Origin: JACVRW01 sp046735115
GTDB lineage: Bacteria > Actinomycetota > Thermoleophilia > Solirubrobacterales > Thermoleophilaceae
Assembly: GCA_046735115.1 (NCBI GenBank)
Contig: JBKPSR010000128.1
Coordinates: 1 to 27,970 of the forward strand
Direction: 5' to 3'
DNA: 27,970 bases
The notes under the pieces were generated by a model. The model had not been told where the DNA came from, did no database searches, and saw nothing but the letters and a program-made list of their open reading frames with translations. The position numbers and the translations under genes are program-made. Positions 18,174-26,540 of this stretch are shown in pieces (within the stretch, counting starts at the first letter, position 1; each line of letters opens with the position of its first letter).

Positions 18174-18456
18174 TGTCCGCCGGTTAAGGGCCACCTAAAG
18201 CCCGGCGTAAAAGGTTTTTAAGGGGATTTCCGCTCTACAGAGCGGTGGAAAGCTTCTGAAGCGGCAGCGCGAGAACTGTCCCCTCGGGTCGCAGCGGCCC
18301 GCCATCCGTAGGCGCGCGACGGGCGGTCCGTCCTGGAGCACCTTGACGTCGGGCCCGAGCGGGGTCCTTGCCAGCGTGTAAGGGAGTATGGGGGACGCCG
18401 CGCGGGAGCGTGACGACGACCAGCCCCGACCAGCGCGCAGGCGCCACCGAGCGAAT
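18174..18456. other. Gap between sigma factor and hydrolase, with decayed coding-like sequence
   Basis: No intact gene is supported. On the minus strand one frame reads LPYTLARTPLGPDVKVLQDG with PPVARLRMAGRCD after it, with GC-rich third positions (about 18290-18400). It then seems to continue in another frame, PEGTVLALPLQKLSTAL, to a stop at 18235. This looks like the tail of a frame-damaged gene; I cannot name the family. The gap also holds the AT-rich tract and the hairpin before the sigma gene. Confidence 0.3.
18230..18245. terminator. Hairpin CCGCTC-TACA-GAGCGG
   Basis: Six-bp stem, 4-nt loop. On the minus strand it is followed by an AT-rich stretch (AAATCCCCTTAAAAACC), so it may end transcription coming from lepA and the hydrolase before the sigma gene. 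There is no uninterrupted T-run. Confidence 0.35.
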
Positions 18457-19063
18457 CTAGCCGCTCAGGAAGGCGCGCACCAGCGCGGTCGTCTCCTCGG
18501 GCCGCTCGAGCGGCGGCAGGTGGCCGGCACCCGGGATCACAGCCAGCTCGGCGTTCGGAAGCTCCCGCGCAAGCCGCTCGGCGATGGCCCTGAAGTCGGG
18601 CTTGTCGTGCTCGCCGACCGCCACCAGCGTGGGGGTTCGGATCTCGCTCAGCGGCGGGTCCGGCAGCTCGGCGTTCTCCAGCAGCAGAGCCGCGGCCGCC
18701 ATCGGGCGCACCCGGTCGGCGATGCGGGGGCACCAGAAGGCGAGATCCAGCTCCACGGCGCCGTCGAGATCGCCGGCCTCGACAGCCGCTGCTCCTCCTC
18801 GACGTAGTCCATGAACTCGGGCGAGAAGTCGTGGTCCATCAGCGGAGCGTCGAGCAGCACGAGCTTCTCCACCAGCTCAGGGTGCCGTGCGGCGAAGTCC
18901 AGCGCGACGAAGCCGCCGTACGAGTTGCCCACGAGCGAGACCCGGTCGCCGCGGACCGTCTCCGCCAGATCCGCCGGGAGCTGATGGCGGCGGACCTCCC
19001 CGGGGAGGTCGAACCCGTCCCACATCGACGCGTCGCAGATGCCCGCGTGGAGGAGTACGACAG

Positions 19064-19067
<4 letters not shown>
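18457..19067 (-). pseudogene. Alpha/beta hydrolase, frameshifted and internally shortened
   Basis: Reads in one frame from CTG 19067: TVVLLHAGICDASMWDGFDLPG, nucleophile elbow VGNSYGGFVAL, LLDAPLMDHDF, EEEQRL. It then continues in another frame: EAGDLDGAVELDLAFW, strand TPTLVAVGEHDKPDF (acid Asp) and GAGHLPPLERPEE (His). The break lies near 18780-18785; one missing base (CTG-TCGAGG where CTG-CTCGAGG would keep frame) explains it. The triad Ser, Asp and His are all still present. Relatives have about 20 more residues between FDLPG and the nucleophile region, so part of the fold is also deleted. The CTG overlaps the lepA stop (CTGA), and GGGGGA lies 9 nt upstream. A sequencing error at 18782 is possible, but the internal deletion argues for real decay. 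Confidence 0.8.
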
Positions 19068-20881
<1,814 letters not shown>

Positions 20882-20926
20882 TGCGGCGTACGAGTATGGC
20901 GATGAGTCATAGTCCCGCCTGCCGTT

Positions 20927-21328
20927 TTGATCGCGACCGACATCGAAGTTGTCAAGGCAACCTTCGCGGCCTTCGCGGCGCGTGACCTCGACGCGGTCCT
21001 GGCCCTGACCGCCCCGGACGTCGAGTTCACGGCCGTGACCGGCGAGCACGCCGGCCGCACCGAGCCCTACCGGGGCCACGATGGCATGCGCGAATACTTC
21101 CGCGACGTTGCGTCGGTGTGGGAGGAGCTGCACCTCACCCCGCGGGAGTTCCGCGCGTCCGGGGACCTCATCCTCGTGACCGGAAAGGTCTCGGCGCGCT
21201 CGCGCAGCCGCACGGTGAGCGGCTCGACCGGCTGGATCTGGCGCGTGCGCGACGGGAAGGTGACCTATGTGCGCGTGTACGCGTCGGCGGCGGACGCGGT
21301 GGCAGCGCTGGAGGAGGGCGAGGCCTAG
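20927..21328 (+). CDS. NTF2/SnoaL-like small protein
   Basis: 133 aa. Cone-shaped alpha+beta fold: helix VVKATFAAFAARDLDAVLALTAPDVEFTAV, then YRGHDGMREYFRDVASVWEELHLTPREF, and strands ending TGWIWRVRDGKVTYVRVYAS. Members are enzymes (isomerases, cyclases, hydrolases) or binding modules; no catalytic set is clear here. The start appears to be TTG 20927 with no Shine-Dalgarno; CATAGT (20908-20913) is a possible -10 box. It diverges from lepA over 45 bp. Confidence 0.85.
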   Translation: MIATDIEVVKATFAAFAARDLDAVLALTAPDVEFTAVTGEHAGRTEPYRGHDGMREYFRDVASVWEELHLTPREFRASGDLILVTGKVSARSRSRTVSGSTGWIWRVRDGKVTYVRVYASAADAVAALEEGEA

Positions 21329-21413
21329 CGCGGCCGGCGAACTACCGCATTGAGGGAGTGGGCCGCGCCTAGCAATCCTGCCTAAGTGTTGCCAGGCGAC
21401 ACCAGGACAGGAT
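21329..21413. terminator. Two hairpins between convergent genes
   Basis: In the gap between the SnoaL-like gene (+) and the ferritin-like gene (-): CGCGGCC/GGCCGCG (21329-21335 with 21361-21367) and a layered hairpin ATCCTG/CAGGAT (21375-21380 with 21408-21413) enclosing GTGTTG/CGACAC (21386-21391 with 21397-21402). A third small one, AAGGA-CCC-TCCTT, lies at 21423-21435. Likely a two-way terminator region, although T-runs are missing. GCATTGAGGG at 21347-21356 recurs at 26461. Confidence 0.5.
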
Positions 21414-21450
21414 CGTCGACGAAAGGACCCTCCTTCAGCGCTGTCGTTCG

Positions 21451-21888
21451 CTAAGGCCGGCGGCGGGCTCGCAGCAGGTAGTCCACCTGCTCCTGCTTTC
21501 TCATGATGATGTGCTCCAGCCGATGCTCGACTGCCTCGGATGCGGCCTCGCGGCCGGTTGGCTCGATCGCGGCCTGGAGCGCCTCGAGCGTCTCCGCCTC
21601 GCACTCCATCAGCATGTCCAGCGCCGCGTCCGGCTCCGCCGTGAAGCTGATCGGGGCCACCTCGGTGGTCGGCTCGCCGCCGAGCGCGGTGATCTTCTCG
21701 ACGAGCCGGGTCGCGTCCTCGAGCTCGGAAAGCGAGTGCTCCCGCATCTTTTCGGCGTGCGCCTGGTACTCGAGCCCGATCACGCTTCCCGCGACGAGCG
21801 AGTAGTGCAGCACCGAGCGGTGCTGCAGGCGGAGCGCCGTATTGAGGCACTCGATCTGCTTCTCGACATCCATCGACTCTTCGGCCAT
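21451..21888 (-). CDS. Ferritin-like protein with degenerate metal site
   Basis: 145 aa, four long helices in the bacterioferritin pattern: LNTALRLQHRSVLHYSL, YQAHAEKMREHSLSELEDATRLVEKITALGGEP, DMLMECEAETLEALQAAI and EHRLEHIIMRKQEQVDYLL. By-eye alignment to bacterioferritin puts Gln22 at the first Glu ligand, Asp58 at the His of helix 2, and Lys/Gln at the last E-x-x-H, so an ordinary di-iron ferroxidase is doubtful. ATG 21888 has AGGAG overlapping the murJ stop, so it is co-translated with murJ. Function unknown; iron or stress handling is a family-based guess. Confidence 0.85.
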   Translation of the reverse strand: MAEESMDVEKQIECLNTALRLQHRSVLHYSLVAGSVIGLEYQAHAEKMREHSLSELEDATRLVEKITALGGEPTTEVAPISFTAEPDAALDMLMECEAETLEALQAAIEPTGREAASEAVEHRLEHIIMRKQEQVDYLLRARRRP

Positions 21889-21897
21889 CTGCCGCTC

Positions 21898-23499
21898 CTA
21901 CCCCTCGGAGTGGCCACGGCTAACGAGCAGGCGGTGGATCTGGCGGGCCTCGGGCACCCGTAGGACCCAGACCGCGCCGATGTACGCGACGGAGCCAACC
22001 GCGATCGCGCCGAGCACCGAAGCAGCCTGGCCGGCGAGCGAGCGGCCCAGCAGGTCGTCCAGCTCGTACCAGCTTAGATACGAGAGGCCGGCGAGCAGCG
22101 CCGCGGCCACCAGCATCCGCAGCACCGCGGATACGAGGCGCCTGCCCTCGATCCCGTTGAGCTCGCGGCGCAGCATCCAGCCCTGCGCAACGCACATGGC
22201 GATCGTCCCGACGACGGTGCCCAGCACGATGCCCGCGATCTCGAACGGCCCGTACAGCGCGGCGGCCAGCGCCGCGTTGACCACCAGGTTCAGGCCCGCT
22301 AGCGCGGTCGTCGCCCAGGGGCGCTGCAGGCTGAAGAAGGTGCGCGAGAAGAGCAGGCTCACTCCCTGGAACGGCAGTGAGATGGACCACCAGACGAGCG
22401 CGGTCGAGGTCAGCTCGGTGGCCTCCGTGCCGAACGCGCCGCGCTGGTAGACGAGCCGCGTGATCGGCTCCGCGAGCACCGCCATCAGCACCGCGCTCGG
22501 GATCAGCAGCAGGCAGATCTGGCGGACGCCGGTGCCCATGGTGCGGCGAAGGTCGTCGCGGGCACCGCGCGCCGCGAAGCGCGACATCGTGGGGAACAGG
22601 ATGGTGGCCACCGCGATGCTGAACAGGCCCTGGGGCAGCTGGTAGATCCGGAACGCCTTGTCGATCGCGGCCGGCGCCTCGGGCGACACGAGCGTGCCGA
22701 ACAGCGAGTTGATGAGGAGGCTGAGGTTGATCAGCCCCAGCGCCATCGTCACCGGCAGCATCAGCTTGAGGACGCGCCGGACGCGCTCGTCGCGCCAGTC
22801 GATCTGCACGGTGAGATGCCCGCCGCGCCCGCGGAGCCACGGCAGGGGCAGGAGGAACTGCACGATCGTGCCGGCGAGGATCCCGATCGCGTACGCGTAG
22901 ATCTCGTCACCGTCCGGAAGCACGGGGACGAGACCGACGAGCGCCGCGATGATCACGAGGTTCCACGCGGCCGGCGCCAGCGCGGGCACCGCGAAATGCT
23001 CGAACGAGTTGAGCATTCCGACCACGAGCCCCGACAGCGCCAGCAGCAGGACGATCGGGAACATCAGCCGCGCGAGATTCACGGTGAGGTCGTGGAGCGC
23101 GGGCTGGTCGTCGAAGCCCGGCGCGAAGAGGCTCATGATCGGGTCCGCCAGGAGGATGAACAGCGCCGTGACCGCCCCGAGGATCAGGCAGATCAGGAAG
23201 AAGAGGCTCGAGGCAACACGGAACGCCTCCTTGCGCTCGCCCTTCTCTAGCAGCTCGCTGAAGACCGGGACGAAGGCGCCCTGAAGAGCCGAGTCGGCGA
23301 ACAGCGCTCGCACGAGGTTCGGCACCTGGAAGGCGATCGTGAACGCCGACATGGCGCCCGTGACGCCGAAGTACTTGGCCGCCACGACCTCGCGCGCGAG
23401 TCCCAGCAGGCGCGACAGGCCGGTCGCGAAGCTGAAGAAAGCGGTGTTGCGCGCCAGGCGGCGCGCGTGCCCGGGTCGGTCGCGAGCGTTTGTGGCCAC
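21898..23499 (-). CDS. murJ: Lipid II flippase MurJ
   Basis: 533 aa, about 14 membrane segments, MOP superfamily. MurJ moves lipid II across the membrane for peptidoglycan synthesis. Signature parts: FFSFATGLSRLLGLAREVVAAKYFG, FQVPNLVRALFADSALQGAFVPVFSE, MFPIVLLLALSGLVVGMLNS, YQLPQGLFSIAVATILFPTMSRFAA and LVYQRGAFGTEATELTSTAL. It lacks the large cytoplasmic pseudokinase extension of mycobacterial MviN. GTG 23499 is chosen to give a short cytoplasmic N-terminus; an upstream ATG at 23550 would overlap rpsT. It diverges from rpsT with a 32-bp gap and is followed 9 bp later by the ferritin-like gene. Confidence 0.95.
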   Translation of the reverse strand: MATNARDRPGHARRLARNTAFFSFATGLSRLLGLAREVVAAKYFGVTGAMSAFTIAFQVPNLVRALFADSALQGAFVPVFSELLEKGERKEAFRVASSLFFLICLILGAVTALFILLADPIMSLFAPGFDDQPALHDLTVNLARLMFPIVLLLALSGLVVGMLNSFEHFAVPALAPAAWNLVIIAALVGLVPVLPDGDEIYAYAIGILAGTIVQFLLPLPWLRGRGGHLTVQIDWRDERVRRVLKLMLPVTMALGLINLSLLINSLFGTLVSPEAPAAIDKAFRIYQLPQGLFSIAVATILFPTMSRFAARGARDDLRRTMGTGVRQICLLLIPSAVLMAVLAEPITRLVYQRGAFGTEATELTSTALVWWSISLPFQGVSLLFSRTFFSLQRPWATTALAGLNLVVNAALAAALYGPFEIAGIVLGTVVGTIAMCVAQGWMLRRELNGIEGRRLVSAVLRMLVAAALLAGLSYLSWYELDDLLGRSLAGQAASVLGAIAVGSVAYIGAVWVLRVPEARQIHRLLVSRGHSEG

Positions 23500-23519
23500 G
23501 GCGCGCCGCCCGCTACACT
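23490..23519 (+). promoter_or_regulatory. rpsT promoter
   Basis: TTGTGG (23490-23495), 18-bp spacer, TACACT (23514-23519), 12 nt before the rpsT ATG. The -35 lies within the first codons of the divergent murJ gene, so the two transcripts' control regions overlap. Confidence 0.55.
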
Positions 23520-23531
23520 CGCGTCGGTTCC

Positions 23532-23795
23532 ATGGCCAACATCCCGTCACAAGAAAAGCGGATTCATCGGGCGGAGCGCGAGCGCCTCGAGAACCGCCGC
23601 CGCACTTCGCAGGTGAAGACGTGGTTCCGCCGGCTCGAGAACGCGGTCGGCTCGGGCGACTCGCCGCGCGCCGACGACGAGTTCCGCGGGCTCGTCTCGC
23701 GCATCGACAAGGCCGTGAAGTCGGGCGCGCTCCATCGCAACAGCGGCGCCCGCAAGAAGTCGCGCGCCGCGCGCGTCCGCGGCAAGCTCTCCTAA
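23532..23795 (+). CDS. rpsT: 30S ribosomal protein S20
   Basis: 87 aa. S20 binds 16S rRNA early in 30S assembly. The opening MANIPSQEKRIHRAERERLENRR and the tail SRIDKAVKSGALHRNSGARKKSR are the family signature; the protein is basic and helical. ATG 23532 has no clear Shine-Dalgarno; a TTG 14 codons upstream is rejected because it adds non-family residues and overlaps murJ. Its place between holA/comEC and lepA is the common order in bacteria. Confidence 0.97.
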   Translation: MANIPSQEKRIHRAERERLENRRRTSQVKTWFRRLENAVGSGDSPRADDEFRGLVSRIDKAVKSGALHRNSGARKKSRAARVRGKLS

Positions 23796-23800
23796 CGCGA

Positions 23801-23893
23801 CCTGGCTTCGACGTGCCCTCCTACGAGGGCAAGCTCGGCGACATCTTCACGCCGCCGGCCTCGATGCGGCTGGCCGTGCTGTTCCCGCAGTAG
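23801..23893 (+). pseudogene. Remnant: 3' end of an unknown gene
   Basis: Thirty sense codons and a TAG directly after rpsT, in another frame: PGFDVPSYEGKLGDIFTPP then ASMRLAVLFPQ. Almost every third position is G or C and the peptide is well balanced, which suggests true coding ancestry, but no plausible start exists for a normal protein (GTG 23813 would give 26 aa). I read it as the surviving tail of a deleted gene upstream of the aldehyde dehydrogenase; a microprotein is the alternative. Family not recognised. Confidence 0.35.
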
Positions 23894-23906
23894 CGAAGCG
23901 CGCCGC

Positions 23907-23912
23907 TAGGGT
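23907..23912 (+). promoter_or_regulatory. Possible -10 box of the aldehyde dehydrogenase gene
   Basis: TAGGGT, 7 nt before ATG 23920; no Shine-Dalgarno follows, fitting a leaderless start. No good -35. Confidence 0.4.
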
Positions 23913-23919
23913 GCGCGCG

Positions 23920-25413
23920 ATGGAGACAAGGCTGCTGATTCGCGGCGAGCAGGTCGCGGGCGAGGGCGACGCGCTGGCGGTGGAGAACCCGGCGAGCGAG
24001 GAGACGCTCGCGTCGGTCGGGCTGCCGTCGACGGGCCAGCTGGACGCGGCGGTCGCGGCGGCGGACGAGGCCTTCCCCGGCTGGGCCGGCACACCCGCCG
24101 CCGAGCGAGCGGAGCTGCTGCACGAGGTGGCCGCGCGCATGCGAGCCCGCACCGACGAGGTCGCGCGGGTCATGACGCTCGAGGGCGGCAAGCCGCTCGT
24201 GGAGAACTCGGACGAGGTGGGCTGGACGGCCGCGGCCTTCGACTACTACGCGGAGATGGGCAGGAACTTCGCCGGCCGTGTGATTCCGCCGATCGAGTCG
24301 ACGCAGCTGGCGCTGGTCCTCAAGGAGCCGATCGGGCCGTGGGCGTGCATCGTGCCGTGGAACTATCCGCTGCTCCTGCTGGCGTGGAAGGTGGCGCCCG
24401 CGATCGCCGCGGGGAACACCGTCGTCGCGAAGCCGTCGGAGCTGACGCCGCTGTCCACGCTGATGCTCGCAGAGTGCTTCGGGCACCTGCCCGCGGGCGC
24501 GGTGAACCTGGTCGCCGGCGCGGGCGAGGTGGGCTCGGCGCTGGTCGACGACGCGCGCGTCGCCGGGGTCGCGTTCACGGGATCGGTCGAGACCGGCAAG
24601 AAGGTCGCGGCCGCATGCGCCACCCGAGTGGCCAGGATGAACCTCGAGATGGGCGGCAAGGACCCGTTCATCGTCTGCGCCGACGTCGCGGGCGACGTGC
24701 AGGTGGCGGCGCGCGGCGGGGCGTGGGCGGCATACCTGAACGCGGGCCAGGTGTGCACGTCGGCGGAGCGCTTCTACGTCGCGCGCGAGGTGTACGACGA
24801 CTTCGTCGCGGAGTTCGTCGACTACACGAGCTCGTTGCGCGTGGGCGACCCGCTCGAGGACTCCACCGACATCGGGCCGATGGTGTCAGCGCCGCAGCGC
24901 GCGAAGGTGGAGGCGCAGGTCGAGGGCGCGGTGGCGGCGGGGGCAACGCTGCTCGTGGGCGGCGACCGCGGCGGGTTCGAGCGCGGGCACTTCTACTCAC
25001 CCGCGGTGGTGACGGGCGCGCCCGACTCCACCGAGCTGCTGCGCGAGGAGACCTTCGGTCCCGTGGCGCCGATCGTGCCGGTGGACTCGCTCGACGAGGC
25101 GATCCGGCTCGCGAACGGCACGCGCTTCGGCCTGGGCGCGAACGTATACACGCGCGACCTGGAGACGGCCGTGCGCTGCATGCGCGAGATCCGTGCCGGG
25201 ACGGTCTGGATCAACGACCCGCTGACCGACAACGACGCGGGACCGTTCGGCGGGATGAAGCAGTCCGGGTTCGGGCGCGAGCTGGGGCAGGAGGGTCTTG
25301 AGGCGTTCCAGGAGACGAAGCACGTCCACATCGAGACGAAGATCGCGCTGAAGGAGTGGTGGTATCCCTACGGGCGCGGCGACTCGGCGCCGCCCTCGGG
25401 CGCCGGCGCGTAG
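23920..25413 (+). CDS. NAD(P)-dependent aldehyde dehydrogenase
   Basis: 497 aa, the normal family length. It oxidises an aldehyde to a carboxylic acid. Motifs: PWNYPLLLLAWKVAPAIAAGNTVVAKPSE (cofactor binding), FTGSVETGK, general base Glu243 in LEMGGKDP, nucleophile Cys279 in NAGQVCTSAERF, EETFGPVAPIVP, and GPFGGMKQSGFGRE near the end. Closest in style to betaine/succinate-semialdehyde/aminoaldehyde dehydrogenases; the substrate cannot be fixed. ATG 23920 is preferred over GTG 23911, which would overlap the -10 box. It stands alone between rpsT and the convergent holA, and so interrupts the usual holA-rpsT adjacency. Confidence 0.95.
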   Translation: METRLLIRGEQVAGEGDALAVENPASEETLASVGLPSTGQLDAAVAAADEAFPGWAGTPAAERAELLHEVAARMRARTDEVARVMTLEGGKPLVENSDEVGWTAAAFDYYAEMGRNFAGRVIPPIESTQLALVLKEPIGPWACIVPWNYPLLLLAWKVAPAIAAGNTVVAKPSELTPLSTLMLAECFGHLPAGAVNLVAGAGEVGSALVDDARVAGVAFTGSVETGKKVAAACATRVARMNLEMGGKDPFIVCADVAGDVQVAARGGAWAAYLNAGQVCTSAERFYVAREVYDDFVAEFVDYTSSLRVGDPLEDSTDIGPMVSAPQRAKVEAQVEGAVAAGATLLVGGDRGGFERGHFYSPAVVTGAPDSTELLREETFGPVAPIVPVDSLDEAIRLANGTRFGLGANVYTRDLETAVRCMREIRAGTVWINDPLTDNDAGPFGGMKQSGFGRELGQEGLEAFQETKHVHIETKIALKEWWYPYGRGDSAPPSGAGA

Positions 25414-25449
25414 GCCGCCACCCGGGCCCGGCCCGATCGGGCGCCGGCT

Positions 25450-26412
25450 CTAGCCTGCCGCGCGGGCGAGCGCCACCGAGAACGCCGCGTCCTCGTCGAC
25501 GCGCACGTCGCCTCCCCCACGCAGCTCCACCTCGAGGTCGGCGAACACGCAGATGGCGCGCTCGAGCGTCGCGACGTCGGCCTTCTTCGCCTTGGCGATC
25601 ACCTTCTTGGTCGCCCACGGCGGCCCCTTGAGCGACTCACCGACCTTTGCGTCGGGCATGCCGGCCGCCAGCAGCGACGCAGCCTGGTGCACCTCCCGCA
25701 GGCGCCGCACGACCGCATAGATGAGCCTGCCGGGACGCTCGCCGTGCTCCTCGAGCTGCTCGGCGAGGGCGAGGGTCGCCCTCAGGTCGCCCGAGACGAG
25801 GGCGTCGGCCAGGTCGTACGCGCCTGGCGCTGTGTCGGCGGCGGCAAGCCGTTCGACGTCGGCGCTTGTGGCGTTCACGGAGGGGTGAAGAGCCAACCCG
25901 ATCTTCTCCAGCTCGCGCGAGAGCCGCTGCTGGCTCGACCCCACCCGCGCCACGAGCTCCTTCGCTGCCTCCGAGTCGAGCTGGAGCCCGAGCTCGCGCG
26001 CGTGCCCGACGCACCACTTCGGGAGCTCCCAGGGCTTGGGTGCTGCGTACTCGCGCGTCTCGCCGCCCGCCTTCTGCACCGCCCTGCCTAGCTGCTTGGC
26101 CGCCTTGCCACGCGCGATCAGGACCAGGACCGTCTCGGGAGGCAGGTCGGCCAGCGCCTGCTCGAGCGGACCGAGCTCACCGGCCTTCCAGGCGCCGACG
26201 TCGTCCACGAGCAGGTACCTCGTCGCGGGATCGAAGCTCAGCGTGGCGAGGGCGCCCGCCACCTCGGCCGGATCGCTCTGGCGCGCGTCGAGGACCTCGA
26301 GTCCGCCCGGCCCTCGCTCCTCTTCGGCGCGGCGGCGCACACGGGCTCTCCACGCGTCGATCTTCGCGTCGTCATCGCCGCAGACGAGGTAGGCGGGCTT
26401 GAGGGCGGCCAC
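25450..26412 (-). CDS. holA: DNA polymerase III subunit delta
   Basis: 320 aa. Delta opens the sliding clamp within the clamp-loader complex. Family features: PAYLVCGDDDAKIDAWRARV near the N-terminus, RYLLVDDVGAW, ETVLVLIARGKAAK, LPKWCVGHARELGLQLDSEAAKELVARVGSSQQRLSRELEKI, and the C-terminal collar domain with DLADALVSGDLRATLALAEQL and GPPWATKKVIAKAK. GTG 26412 is preferred: TAGACT lies 7 nt upstream, and the longer open frame runs through a structured repeat. It follows comEC in the same direction, as in Bacillus. Confidence 0.95.
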   Translation of the reverse strand: MAALKPAYLVCGDDDAKIDAWRARVRRRAEEERGPGGLEVLDARQSDPAEVAGALATLSFDPATRYLLVDDVGAWKAGELGPLEQALADLPPETVLVLIARGKAAKQLGRAVQKAGGETREYAAPKPWELPKWCVGHARELGLQLDSEAAKELVARVGSSQQRLSRELEKIGLALHPSVNATSADVERLAAADTAPGAYDLADALVSGDLRATLALAEQLEEHGERPGRLIYAVVRRLREVHQAASLLAAGMPDAKVGESLKGPPWATKKVIAKAKKADVATLERAICVFADLEVELRGGGDVRVDEDAAFSVALARAAG

Positions 26413-26419
26413 GTGACGG

Positions 26420-26454
26420 AGTCTATGTACGCGGGCGGCCGATCCATGCGTCAA
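26420..26454 (-). promoter_or_regulatory. Possible holA promoter
   Basis: TAGACT (26420-26425, in CATAGACT) is 7 nt before the GTG. TTGACG (26449-26454) is a good -35 but lies 23 bp from TAGACT and 19 bp from the overlapping TACATA (26424-26429), so the pairing is uncertain. Confidence 0.45.
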
Positions 26455-26460
26455 CGACTT

Positions 26461-26540
26461 GCATTGAGGGGTGCCCGCCGCGGACTGTCGCCCGGCCTGG
26501 GGCCCGCTCCTCGCTGCTCTGTCGTGGCGCCCCTCAATGC
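26461..26540. repeat. 15-bp inverted repeat spanning the comEC stop codon
   Basis: Arms 26461-26475 (GCATTGAGGGGTGCC) and 26526-26540 (GGCGCCCCTCAATGC) pair at 14 of 15 positions plus one T-G, with 50 bp between, including a GGCC-TGG-GGCC mini-hairpin. One arm contains the comEC stop codon. It would form a strong hairpin after comEC, just before the holA promoter. No T-run, so it is either a non-canonical terminator or a REP-like repeat. Confidence 0.6.

Noticed and set aside
20882..21850. Upstream extension of lepA by more than 300 codons
   Set aside because: LepA proteins start near RNFSIIAHIDHG; the extension lies antisense over the SnoaL-like gene and in another frame of the ferritin-like gene.
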